A stretch of DNA of 64,000 bases from contig NZ_CAMZOK010000002.1 in NCBI RefSeq assembly GCF_947331465.1, positions 496,001 through 560,000 on the forward strand, given 5' to 3'. The notes beneath the pieces are model-generated. The model saw only the letters and a program-made list of their open reading frames with translations, was not told the origin of the DNA and searched no databases. Position 1 is the stretch's first letter; the number at the start of each line of letters is the position of its first letter. The stretch is from Shimia sp. Alg240-R146. Lineage in GTDB: Bacteria > Pseudomonadota > Alphaproteobacteria > Rhodobacterales > Rhodobacteraceae. Below, piece by piece: positions 54,801-62,566 of the stretch. The position numbers were made by a program, and so were the translations under genes.

Positions 54801-55020
54801 TCCTGCTGATAAAATTGCGACCGATGTTCTGCTTGAGAACGGTGTTCACGTCGATGTCAAATGCAGCGACGGAATCTGCGGTGTTTGCAAATGCGGGCTG
54901 GTGTCTGGCGAGGTGGAGCATCGAGATTTTGTGCTGTCCAACAAGCAGCGTGAGACGTCTGTGATCTTGTGTCAGAGCCGCGCCAAAGAAGACGGTGGTG
55001 TGATCGAGATCGATCTGTAG
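51808..55020 (+). CDS. Self-sufficient (catabolic) reductive dehalogenase with fused NAD(P)H reductase
   Basis: The 1070-residue protein has an N-terminal cobalamin-binding dehalogenase part (about 1-550), with a vestigial repeat ending LLGWNAKAHTATSTD and a second, VGYKAKAHTVMDG. Two [4Fe-4S] sites follow: Cys558-561-564-568 and Cys607-610-614. From about 740 comes a ferredoxin-reductase-type FMN/NAD domain (RQYSMSGDP, LMGGGIGITPMIAFAHRL, YTCGPDRFMEGV), then a plant-type [2Fe-2S] site, Cys1019-1024-1027-1055. This is the layout of the aerobic enzymes BhbA and NpRdhA. Tyr426 in EWAWYSHD and the Lys of YKAKAH are candidate catalytic residues. There is no Tat signal and no RdhB anchor gene, so it should be cytoplasmic. 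A weak hairpin (CCGAAA/TTTCGG) follows the stop. Confidence 0.93.
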   Translation: MGIKFFSDKSRPVHLGPYPLERLARGTLPDLAQVPHDTVLSFSRPEQPESIVNAMGEFQAMMDALRDGFVNGVQSDVPADLQERTNHLKAFGYFNDTSMVGVGPVTAESVLAEPRRNPEIDRLSDALKTRQTKTLASGIDLIMADLKDSMQAPPSGIEGQGNALVFLIEHMRDPERGEPGSDWILDAQDHRACLRASETAIVIANYIRLLGWNAKAHTATSTDVDLGRLGVAAGLLSNEDDLLVAPWLGTRYGLAVVTTDMDLAHDKPLAPMAQQPWFHTQGPAWWLGKGFAKSSLNRDPFRNRDYVTGAHPFERLKRVESPTTFIDEARVARVPKRADMFARAQFGDMGKTLQNGAKGGHYARKAAPSMAQRRALGAFVLLQDGESSVAEKPTNSERNAANVKAASYFLGVDAVGTSRCPEWAWYSHDATGEPITPPHDQAVSMIVDQGYETMEGASGDDWISVAQSMRAYLRFSLLGGVIAQQIRNVGYKAKAHTVMDGEVLQPPLLLLSGLGEVSRIGEVILNPYLGPRLKSGAVTTDMPMDHDQPIDFGLQKFCESCNKCARECPSGAITAGPKRMFNGYEIWKSDSQKCATYRITTPGGAMCGRCMKTCPWNLEGLFAEAPFRWAASNFPSLAKPLAKLDDAVGNGGLNDVKKWWWDLELEDDGAYRPAKAPLNRRDLQVDLDLKYEDQTLAVYPAPLAPHPWPYPFPMDREAGIQAYESMVSAEDYKSRIADGDMSVVHQYRVPSVADAPVVRVEISAVEAMTSDVSKYEFRSLDGADLPPWTAGAHLDVLVAPEFLRQYSMSGDPEDRSKYQIGVLREDEGRGGSAFLHRIFSEGRKVFVSKPINHFELNETATKTFLMGGGIGITPMIAFAHRLHDLGADFELHYSASRKDGAGYVNDLKEMEWSDRVTFHFSDEGTRADLDQVLNGFQEGWHVYTCGPDRFMEGVMSAAERQGFPEDARHLEYFSVPEQPDYENFDFKMKLKDGRELLVPADKIATDVLLENGVHVDVKCSDGICGVCKCGLVSGEVEHRDFVLSNKQRETSVILCQSRAKEDGGVIEIDL

Positions 55021-55087
55021 CCCCCGAAATCGGGTTTCGGTATTGCGTCGGTATCGCGGCTGTATTGCATCCGTGTGATGTTGGGGC

Positions 55088-55720
55088 CTAGTGGAGGCCG
55101 CTTTGTCCGATTTCTAGGAGAGCACTGATGATGAGATCGGCGGCCACAGAGGCGAGGATCATCCCCATAACACGGCTAACGATTGCCGCGCCGGAATTAC
55201 CAATCAGCCGAATGATGGGACCGGCCGCCAGCATACAGAGATATGCAATCAGCACTACCAGCAGCATCACTCCGGCTGTGATCGCCTGATCAACGGCTGC
55301 AAATTCGTTGTTGTCGGTCAGCAGCACAATGGCCAGCATGGCACCGGGGGAAGCCAGAGACGGCACCGCTAAGGGAAAGACAGCCGGAGACGGTCGTTGG
55401 TCAAGGTCCGCGTCCGCATCGGTGGTGTGAATGTCGGCGTCCTGTTTTGCTTCGCCAAAAATCATCGTCAAAGCGAAGATGAACAAGATGATCCCGCCAG
55501 CGGTCTGGAACGACAATAGGCTGATGCCCAGTGCGTCAATCAGAAGCTGTCCAAACAACAGGAAGAACAGCAACACCCCAGCGGCAATACTTGCAGCGAG
55601 CAATGCTGTCTTGCGCCGCTCGGGCGCGGTCATGGCGGCGGTTACGGCGATAAACACCGGCACAGTTCCAATTGGGTCGATCACAACCCATAGGGTGACA
55701 AAACGGTCTAGCAAATCCAT
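55088..55720 (-). CDS. MarC family membrane protein
   Basis: The 210-residue product starts MDLLDRFVTLWVVIDPIGTVPVFIAVT and has six helices with two related halves (VIDPIGTVP and PLAVPSLASPGAMLAIVLLT), the MarC/UPF0056 pattern. Function in the inner membrane is unknown; the early link to multidrug resistance was not confirmed. The ATG at 55720 fits the family start; the frame from 55771 adds an unsupported leader. It lies 78 bases after ackA on the same strand. Confidence 0.9.
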   Translation of the reverse strand: MDLLDRFVTLWVVIDPIGTVPVFIAVTAAMTAPERRKTALLAASIAAGVLLFFLLFGQLLIDALGISLLSFQTAGGIILFIFALTMIFGEAKQDADIHTTDADADLDQRPSPAVFPLAVPSLASPGAMLAIVLLTDNNEFAAVDQAITAGVMLLVVLIAYLCMLAAGPIIRLIGNSGAAIVSRVMGMILASVAADLIISALLEIGQSGLH

Positions 55721-55798
55721 GAGATGACTTGACCATGTTTGCGCGGGCAGGTCACGCAAAACCGTCGGCAAAAAAATGGACGCGCGAAGAGACGCCGG

Positions 55799-56962
55799 TC
55801 AGTTGGTTACCAAGCGGCGGGTTTCGCCAGCAATGATGCCTTCTTCGTCGGTGGGGATGACATGGGCAGCAAGTCGGCTGCCTTCGCAGGTGATGCGGCT
55901 GTTGCCAGCGGCGTTGGCAGTGTTGTCGATTTCCGCGCCCATCCAGACGCAGCCCTGAAGGATTCGGGCCCGCACGGCGGCGGAGTTCTCGCCAATACCA
56001 CCGGTGAAAACCAACGCATCCAGACCACCCAGAGTGGCCGCCAACGCGCCGATTTTCTTTATTGCCTGATAGGCGAACAGGTCGACGGCTTCGGCTGCCA
56101 TCGGACTGTCGGAACTCAGAAGGTCGCGCATGTCCGAACTGATGCCGGAAACACCCAGAAGGCCGGACTTGCTGCCCAGAGTGTCCTCGATTTCGGCGAC
56201 GGACATGCCGCGATCACGCAGCATGTGGAAGATCACGCCGGGGTCGAGTTCGCCACAGCGTCGGCCCATTACAAGACCATCAAGCGCGGTGTAGCCCATG
56301 GTTGTCGCGACCGATTGCATATTTTGCATGGCGCACATTGAGGCGCCGTTGCCGAGGTGGGCAACAATCACGCGGCCATTTGGGCGGTCGAGATGGTGGG
56401 GCAGTTGGGTGGAAATATAGTGATAGCTGAGGCCGTGAAACCCGTAGCGCAGCACGCCATCGTCGGAAAATTCCCGAGGGATGGCAAAGAGTTGCGCGAT
56501 GCGTGGTTGGGTGCGGTGAAAGGCAGTGTCAAAGCAGGCGACCTGAGGAATGTCGGGCCAGCGGCGTGCGACGGCGCGGATGCCTGCAAGGTTGTGCGGC
56601 TGGTGTGCGGGCGCGAGCGGCGCCAAAGTTTCGAGCTTGGCAATCACGTCGTCTGTGACGCGGGCGGGGGCCGCAAAATCACGTCCGCCGTGCACCACGC
56701 GGTGGCCTGCGCCCACGATACGCAGCGCGTCACTTAGGCTTGCGATGTGGTTGAGCAGCCAGTCCAGAACTTCGGCGTGGGTTGCATCAGGCGCAACCGG
56801 CAAATCAATTGAAGCGGCACCTCCGTGATAGGCGGGGCCGATGCCAATGCGGTCGACCTGTCCGTGCAGATGCTGTGTCAGGTCGGTGCCGTAGACGGCG
56901 TATTTGATCGACGACGATCCGGCGTTCAGAACGAGATAGGCGTCTTGTTTCTGCGCGCTCAC
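55799..56962 (-). CDS. ackA: Acetate kinase
   Basis: AckA interconverts acetyl phosphate and acetate with ATP. The 387-residue product has LVLNAGSSSIKYAVYG, GHRVVHGG, ACFDTAFHRTQP, YGFHGLSYHYIS, VAHLGNGASMCA and LVFTGGIGENSAAVR, the full ASKHA-fold motif set. Length is slightly below the usual 400. It overlaps the pta stop by four bases (ATGA), so the two are translated together. Confidence 0.95.
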   Translation of the reverse strand: MSAQKQDAYLVLNAGSSSIKYAVYGTDLTQHLHGQVDRIGIGPAYHGGAASIDLPVAPDATHAEVLDWLLNHIASLSDALRIVGAGHRVVHGGRDFAAPARVTDDVIAKLETLAPLAPAHQPHNLAGIRAVARRWPDIPQVACFDTAFHRTQPRIAQLFAIPREFSDDGVLRYGFHGLSYHYISTQLPHHLDRPNGRVIVAHLGNGASMCAMQNMQSVATTMGYTALDGLVMGRRCGELDPGVIFHMLRDRGMSVAEIEDTLGSKSGLLGVSGISSDMRDLLSSDSPMAAEAVDLFAYQAIKKIGALAATLGGLDALVFTGGIGENSAAVRARILQGCVWMGAEIDNTANAAGNSRITCEGSRLAAHVIPTDEEGIIAGETRRLVTN

Positions 56963-57900
56963 ATCACGCCCTTTCCAAGGTTGTGGTGCACCATGAGCTG
57001 CGCCAAGGCGGCGGAGACCAAGCGGGACAGTGTGCCGTCTGCACGGCTGGTCAGCATGATCGGCACGCGCGCACCCAACACCAGACCGGCGCTGTCGGCA
57101 CCGGCGAGATACATCAGCTGTTTCGCGATCATATTGCCGGCCTCAAGGTCGGGCGCGACAAGTATGTCTGCATCCCCCGGGACGTCGGACACCACACCTT
57201 TAGTCTTTGCGGCTTCGGCCGAGATGGCGTTGTCAAAGGCCAGCGGACCTTCGAGGATGCCGCCGGTGATCTGGCCACGGTCCGCCATTTTGCAGAGCGC
57301 GGCGGCCTCAAGCGTGGAGGGAATCTTAGGGTAGATGGTTTCCAGCGCCGACAGGATCGCCACTTTTGGGATGACGACGCCAAGCGCTTGGGCCAGACCA
57401 ATGGCGTTTTGCACAATGTCGGCTTTGACCATCAGGTCGGGAAAGATGTTGATCGCCGCGTCAGTGATCAACAGCGGTTTCGGGTAGGTCGGCACATCCA
57501 GAACAAAGACGTGGCTCATGCGGCGTGCGGTGCGCAGGCCTGTGGTTTTGTCGACCACGGCGCCCATGACCTCGTCAGTGTGCAGCGCACCCTTCATCAG
57601 AGCTTGCGCGCGGCCCTCGCGCACCAAACGCACCGAGGTCTCGGCGCTTTCGTGACTGTGGCCGGTGTCGACAATCTCAAGCCCTGCGATATCCAGACCT
57701 GCGTCTTTGGCGGCATCTTCGATGCGGGCCGTCGGGCCAACAAGGATCGGGGTAATCAGCGTGTGATCGCGCGCGGCGAGTGCGCCTTCGATCGAGGCCG
57801 CGTCACAGGGGTGCACAATCGCCGTAGTGATCGGATCAAGTGGCGCTGTGGCTTTGAGCATGGCGTCAAAGCTGTTCTGGTGGGGGGCGTTCGGGTCCAA
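56959..57900 (-). CDS. pta: Phosphate acetyl/butyryltransferase
   Basis: The product (about 313 residues) converts acyl-CoA and phosphate to acyl phosphate. It has AIVHPCDAASIEGALAARDH, ALMKGALHTDEVMGAVV, SHVFVLDVPTYPKPLLITDAAINIFPDL and ITGGILEGPLAFDNAIS, matching the short Pta/Ptb class. The start is uncertain: a TTG at 57900 has GGAGA six bases upstream, while a GTG at 57912 and an ATG at 57942 are in frame without a good ribosome site. It heads pta-ackA. The enzyme may prefer acetyl-CoA, given acs and actP nearby, but butyryl-CoA cannot be ruled out. Confidence 0.88.
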   Translation of the reverse strand: MDPNAPHQNSFDAMLKATAPLDPITTAIVHPCDAASIEGALAARDHTLITPILVGPTARIEDAAKDAGLDIAGLEIVDTGHSHESAETSVRLVREGRAQALMKGALHTDEVMGAVVDKTTGLRTARRMSHVFVLDVPTYPKPLLITDAAINIFPDLMVKADIVQNAIGLAQALGVVIPKVAILSALETIYPKIPSTLEAAALCKMADRGQITGGILEGPLAFDNAISAEAAKTKGVVSDVPGDADILVAPDLEAGNMIAKQLMYLAGADSAGLVLGARVPIMLTSRADGTLSRLVSAALAQLMVHHNLGKGVM

Positions 57901-58049
57901 GGGATTCTCCACAACTGAATGTCTTATGGTCAATAGCCGCATTGGTTTGCAGAAATGCAAAAACTTGCGGGATGGGCGCAGTTTTGCCGTGCAGGAGCTA
58001 TCTGGCAAGGGTGCCTGAAGGAAAGGGGGCGAAGAAGGCCCCACATGCG

Positions 58050-58556
58050 TTAAATGCCCTGCGCGAAGGTGCCATAGTCGCGTTGTGCAAAAATAAGCGG
58101 CGCCCCGGTGTTGAGCAGCACGTGGGTCACGTTGCCGACCATGATGACATGATCGCCCGCGTCATGGGTCGCGGCGGTGCTACATTCAAAACGGGCAAGA
58201 CAATCGTCAAAGATCGGCGCGCCGTTTGCGCCATCTTGGCGATCAATAAGGTCAAAGGCATCGGCGCGACGGGCAAATTCCAGCGCCAGCGCGTGCTGGT
58301 CATGGCGCAGCACGTGAATGGCGTAGTGCTGCGCAGGAGCAAAAGCTTCGAACCGGTCAGAAGTTTTGGCAGGGCACCAGAGCACCATCGGTGGCTCAAG
58401 CGAGACAGAGGCAAAGGAATTGGCGGTCATTCCGACGGGGCCGATGTCTGTCAGGGTAGTGATGACGGTCACACCCGTTGAAAAGCTGCCCAACGCATTG
58501 CGATAGGGGCGCTGATTTTCGGGGGTGGGTTCAAAAACCTCTGAAATGATGTCCAT
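58050..58556 (-). CDS. Flavin reductase family protein
   Basis: The 168-residue product starts MDIISEVFEPTPENQRPYRNALGSFSTGVTVITT and has GPVGMTANSFASVSLEPPMVLWC and FDDCLARFECSTAATHDAGDHVIMVG, the flavin reductase-like split-barrel (DIM6/NTAB). It binds FMN and reduces it for a partner oxygenase or acts alone. The partner is not in sight. The ATG at 58556 begins the family homology; the frame to 58664 adds a Pro/Arg-rich leader. Confidence 0.9.
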   Translation of the reverse strand: MDIISEVFEPTPENQRPYRNALGSFSTGVTVITTLTDIGPVGMTANSFASVSLEPPMVLWCPAKTSDRFEAFAPAQHYAIHVLRHDQHALALEFARRADAFDLIDRQDGANGAPIFDDCLARFECSTAATHDAGDHVIMVGNVTHVLLNTGAPLIFAQRDYGTFAQGI

Positions 58557-58682
58557 CGACGGCCTGCTGTTTGCCTGTATGCGCTTTGGGGCAGCATTGG
58601 AGGGAAATGGTGTCTGTTGCAAGAGGGTGCGCAAAATTCCCGCGGGGGTGCGGGATTTGTGCATGCGCCTGCGACGTGCGGG

Positions 58683-60092
58683 TCAGTTCAGATCTTCGAG
58701 CAGGCGACCGTGTTTCTGGCACTGTTCGATCACCTTTTGCAGGGTGTCAAAGCCGCGTGATTTCAGCATCGGCACCATGCGACACAGCACCTCGGCTGTG
58801 GCTTGGGCGTCGCCAAGTGCGGTGTGGCGTAGATGGGTCGGGATGGCCACCGCCAGCCGTTCGCACAACGCGTCGAGCGTGTGGCTTTCGGTGGTGCCAA
58901 ACAACACGGCAGAGAGCAGCACTGTGTCAAGGATCGGGTGTTTCCATGCGAGATCAAAATCTTTGGCGCGGCGGTGCAGGAAGGCCATGTCAAACGGGGC
59001 GTTGTGGGCGACGATCACAGCGTCGCGCGCGAAGTGATTGAACTCGGTGGCGACCGGTTGCAGGGGCGGGGCGTCTGCAACCATGGCGTCGGTGATGTGG
59101 TGTACTTTGGTCGACGCCGGCGGGATTGGGCGGCCGGGGTTCACAAAGCGGTTAATCTCTTCGCCCGGAACGATCTCGCCGCGCAGAACGCGCACGGCGC
59201 CGAGTTGTATGATCTCATCCTTGTGCGGCAGAAGCCCCGTGGTTTCGCTGTCAAAGACCACAAACGGCACGCGATCCAGCGGAAGTTGCATCAAATCGGA
59301 TGGGCCGGAAGCGGTCAGAAGGTCAAAATCATAGGTCAACGGGCGGGCGGCCTCAGGTGAGAGGTGGCTGTGCGCCTCGTCAATCAGCATCATATAGCCG
59401 CGCGCAGCGCCCAGCGGTTTTAGGCGGGCGGCAAAACTGACGGCTCCTTTGGGGCAGGTGGCTTCAAACGCGGTTTCGCGGTCTGTCTTGCCAAGCTCGT
59501 CGTGCGCTGCCAGCAGCGTGGCCTTGTCGAAATATTCAAAGATCGAGGCGTTCAGGCGCGGCGGGGCGATTTGGGCCAGCGCGGTTGCGGCCTGACCATC
59601 ATAAAGCACGATGCGGTGGCTTGGGCCGATCAGCACGATGGCGAGGGGAATTTCTGACAGCAGCGCGGTCAGGCGGTTTTTCTCGTCTGCCAGAGTTTCC
59701 GTTTCCAGCGCCACCAACTCGGCGGCATCCAGCGTGCTGGTGTCGAGCTGTGTGGTCACCGCATCAGCCGCCGGAGCCAGATCACCAAGATAGCGTGCCG
59801 CGTGGGTGTCCAGCGGCGTGGCCACGCCGGCATGGGCGCGCACCCGCAGTGTGGCGGCGAGTTTCTCGATCGGTTTGGCGACGTTTTCGTCAAACAGGAA
59901 CCAGACAGCGGTGGCGAGACCCAAAAGGCCAAATCCTGCGATCACAGCCGCCAGCGTGAAGCCTGATGACACCCCATCGACCAAAGCGCTGCGATAGCCC
60001 ACGACCAGAGCCAACGCCACGATGGCCATGCCGCCAAGTGCCAAGAGCACAAAGAAAAGCAGGATACGCAGGCGCAGGCTGAGGTGTGTCAT
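58683..60092 (-). CDS. Membrane-anchored DnaQ-type 3'-5' exonuclease
   Basis: The 469-residue product has two N-terminal helices (about 8-30 and 42-65). A HAMP/coiled region and a PAS-like segment follow (NRLTALLSEIPLAIVLIGPSHRIVLYD), then a C-terminal DEDDh exonuclease with VVFDSETTGLLP, VIVAHNAPFDMAFLHRRA and HTALGDAQATAEVL. The same protein type precedes DUF294 genes in acetate clusters of other proteobacteria, for example beside acs in Vibrio. Its substrate is unknown; signalling nucleotides or RNA are possible. It follows the small membrane protein gene with a 1-base gap. Confidence 0.88.
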   Translation of the reverse strand: MTHLSLRLRILLFFVLLALGGMAIVALALVVGYRSALVDGVSSGFTLAAVIAGFGLLGLATAVWFLFDENVAKPIEKLAATLRVRAHAGVATPLDTHAARYLGDLAPAADAVTTQLDTSTLDAAELVALETETLADEKNRLTALLSEIPLAIVLIGPSHRIVLYDGQAATALAQIAPPRLNASIFEYFDKATLLAAHDELGKTDRETAFEATCPKGAVSFAARLKPLGAARGYMMLIDEAHSHLSPEAARPLTYDFDLLTASGPSDLMQLPLDRVPFVVFDSETTGLLPHKDEIIQLGAVRVLRGEIVPGEEINRFVNPGRPIPPASTKVHHITDAMVADAPPLQPVATEFNHFARDAVIVAHNAPFDMAFLHRRAKDFDLAWKHPILDTVLLSAVLFGTTESHTLDALCERLAVAIPTHLRHTALGDAQATAEVLCRMVPMLKSRGFDTLQKVIEQCQKHGRLLEDLN

Positions 60093-60093
60093 G

Positions 60094-60612
60094 TCAGGTC
60101 TCACATAGGGCGGTTAGTAAGGGATCGTCGGCAGGCACGGTGACCCAATCGGCCCCTTCGATGGCGCCGGTTTCGGAAAAGTCGATGGTGTCGGTGATCG
60201 CCGCGCGGCGGTTCTGGGCACAGTCGCCCAAAACGATCAACCGATTGAGAGGCGCCCACCGGCCATAGAAATACGCGTTTGCCAGACGCTGTTCGGGCAG
60301 GGCCGCGTTGGTCTGCACAGAGGCCGTGTCGAGCGCGACAAAGCGTTCGATGTAGGGCGCAACATAGGTCCACGGGCGATAGAGCGCTTTGTTCTCAACC
60401 GTTTGGACAACCTCGAAGCCTTCGGGCATTGCCTCGGCGGTGCGGCCATACCAGCCGTATTCAGAGGCAATGGTGGCCGCCAGCATTGCGCCACCTGCCG
60501 CCAGAGGCACCAACCAGCGGGGCAGGCGGTTGCCGGTCACACGCGTGATCAGCAGCATCAGCCCCGCGCCTGCGATACCGGCGACGAAAGTGGCGATCAA
60601 TTCAAGAAACAT
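60094..60612 (-). CDS. Conserved membrane protein of the actP cluster
   Basis: The 172-residue product has two N-terminal helices (about 3-22 and 33-50), then a soluble part, EGFEVVQTVENKALYRPWTYVAPYIERFVALD, that looks periplasmic. It lies between the DUF294 gene (15-base gap) and the exonuclease gene (1-base gap) on one strand. I know of similar proteins in this position in Roseobacters, but no function. Confidence 0.75.
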   Translation of the reverse strand: MFLELIATFVAGIAGAGLMLLITRVTGNRLPRWLVPLAAGGAMLAATIASEYGWYGRTAEAMPEGFEVVQTVENKALYRPWTYVAPYIERFVALDTASVQTNAALPEQRLANAYFYGRWAPLNRLIVLGDCAQNRRAAITDTIDFSETGAIEGADWVTVPADDPLLTALCET

Positions 60613-60627
60613 GCGACAATCCTTTGG

Positions 60628-62457
60628 TTAGCTCAGTAGGCCTTTGCCATGACCGATAGCGGATTGCAGCGATTTCACAACGACAAAGGCGTCGCGCAGG
60701 TGGCTGCGTTCAAAGTCCGACAGGGCAGCGGGGCTGAGGAAATTATCGGGTTTTCCGCCAGCCATGATCTGGCGCGCCTGATGTTCAAGACGCGTTTCCG
60801 CGATCAGGTCATAGGCATCCAGAAGGTCCGCCGCGCCGGTTTCCGAAAGCACTTTGGCCGATTGCGCCGCCGTCAGACGGGCGCGGGTGTTGACCTCGGA
60901 AAGCTGGCCCTGCAGCGCATAAAGCCGCGCCAGATCGACGATTGGCACAACGCCGTTGTGCTTTAGGTCGAGCTGGTTTTTGTGTTCACCCGAGCGGATC
61001 GTGGCAAGGCCGCGCAACAGGCCGAGGGGCGGTTGGTGACCCAAAGAGTTGCCGGTCATATGGGCGACAAAGATCGAGTTCTTGGCGGCCACCTTGAGGG
61101 TGTCGCTTTGCAAATCTGCAAAGAGATCGACGGTGCCACCAATCGGGCGCAGGTCGAACATGACGCTGGCGAGCATCTGCGCTTCTGGATCCGGCGTGGC
61201 GATCCAACCTGCGAAATACGAACGCCAGACCGACAGGGGTTGGCGCCAGCGCGGGTTGGTCGCCATCATGTCACCGGGGCAATAGAAATACCCGATGACA
61301 TCAAGCCCGTCGCTGACGAACTTGGCGAGCTTTGCAAAATATCCTGTACGCATGTCGTCTGTGACCGCGTCGTCCAGAATGAGGCAGTTGTCCTGATCGC
61401 TGACGCCGGTTTGTTCCTGACGTCCTTGCGATCCGCAGGCCAGCCACAGGTAAGGCACGGGCGGTGGGCCGTATGTGTCTTCGGCCAGCGCCAAAAGGCG
61501 ACGGGTGGCGGTGTCGGCGATGTCGGTGATCAGACGGGTGACGATTTCGTGGCGGTTGCCACCAGCAACAAGCTGAACCAGCAATTGCGGAATGCGCGCG
61601 GTGACCTTTGCCATGTCGTCAGCCGTCGCCGCGTTGGCGACTTCGGCCACCAGTTCAGCGGAACTGATTGCCTGAATACGGGTCAGATCGGTTTGCGTCA
61701 CGATGCCGATCAGCTTGCCAGCTTCGACGATTGGCACATGGCCAATGCCACGTTCCATCATCACATGCAGCACATCCGAGCCGATGGCGGTCGGGGGCAG
61801 AGAGATCGGCGCGGATGTCATCACCTCGGACACGGGGGTGGTCAGCGGGCGGGCCTGGGCCAGCACTTTGCCAACCAGATCACCAGATGTGAGGATGCCG
61901 GAAAGGGCGTTGTTTTCGGTGATGCAGAGAGAAGAGATGCTCTTTTCACGCATCAGTCGGGCGGCCTCGCCAACAGGGACTGTCGAGGCCACGGTGATGG
62001 GGTTGCGTGCCATGAAGCTGTCAACGCGGGAGGTGGCAAGATCGTTGGTCTTGGCTTTGCGCGCCCCGCGGGAGCGGTCAAAGAAGCGTCGCGCGGGGTC
62101 ATGATCCGCAATCAGGGCGCGGAATTTGGCAGGCGGCAATACCAGCAACAGGGCGTGTTCTTCGGCACGGGCCGAGGTGACGGCGATGCCGTCGCGCAGC
62201 AATCCGCGTTCGCCAAAAGAGTTGCGCAGACCGAGGTGGGACACGACCACGTCATTTTCGTCGCGCACTTCGATCACGCCTTCATAGACGATGAACAGAC
62301 CTGCGAGTTTCTCGCCAAGGTCATAGACAGAGAATTCCTTTTCGACCTCCCAGACCTCAAAGTCGTCTGCCAAAGTCAGCAGGGTCTCAGGAGGAAGCGC
62401 ATCATAGGGGTGCACGGCGCGCAAGAAGCGGGTGATCTGGTCGTTGGTAAGGGGCAT
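60628..62457 (-). CDS. DUF294 signal protein: cyclic nucleotide-binding, CBS pair, nucleotidyltransferase-like
   Basis: The 609-residue cytoplasmic protein has a cNMP-binding domain (about 20-130; LAGLFIVYEGVIEVRDE, NSFGERGLLRD). A CBS pair follows (about 150-270; FMARNPITVASTVPVGEAARLM and DVLHVMMERGIGHVPIVE). Next is a DUF294 nucleotidyltransferase-like domain (about 300-440; WLACGSQGRQEQTGVSDQDNCLI with the GS and DxD pattern) and a C-terminal DUF294 domain. Such proteins occur next to actP-type symporters and acs and probably sense adenylates to tune acetate uptake. It follows actP by about 110 bases. Confidence 0.92.
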   Translation of the reverse strand: MPLTNDQITRFLRAVHPYDALPPETLLTLADDFEVWEVEKEFSVYDLGEKLAGLFIVYEGVIEVRDENDVVVSHLGLRNSFGERGLLRDGIAVTSARAEEHALLLVLPPAKFRALIADHDPARRFFDRSRGARKAKTNDLATSRVDSFMARNPITVASTVPVGEAARLMREKSISSLCITENNALSGILTSGDLVGKVLAQARPLTTPVSEVMTSAPISLPPTAIGSDVLHVMMERGIGHVPIVEAGKLIGIVTQTDLTRIQAISSAELVAEVANAATADDMAKVTARIPQLLVQLVAGGNRHEIVTRLITDIADTATRRLLALAEDTYGPPPVPYLWLACGSQGRQEQTGVSDQDNCLILDDAVTDDMRTGYFAKLAKFVSDGLDVIGYFYCPGDMMATNPRWRQPLSVWRSYFAGWIATPDPEAQMLASVMFDLRPIGGTVDLFADLQSDTLKVAAKNSIFVAHMTGNSLGHQPPLGLLRGLATIRSGEHKNQLDLKHNGVVPIVDLARLYALQGQLSEVNTRARLTAAQSAKVLSETGAADLLDAYDLIAETRLEHQARQIMAGGKPDNFLSPAALSDFERSHLRDAFVVVKSLQSAIGHGKGLLS

Positions 62458-62480
62458 TCTCGGAACCTATCAGTGAAATG

Positions 62481-62505
62481 TCCCGCTCGACAGAGTCGAA
62501 CGGGA
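62481..62505 (-). terminator. Hairpin after actP
   Basis: TCCCGCTCGA (62481-62490) pairs with TCGAACGGGA (62496-62505) with one mismatch. A second GC-rich stem (GGGGCGG 62517 with CCGCCCC 62540) lies beside it. There is no T run, so it may stop or only attenuate transcription between actP and the DUF294 gene. Confidence 0.4.
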
Positions 62506-62566
62506 CAGGATCAGGGGGGGCGGCGCCGGGGAGCGGACACCGCCCCGATCGGTCAAGTGGGACCGA

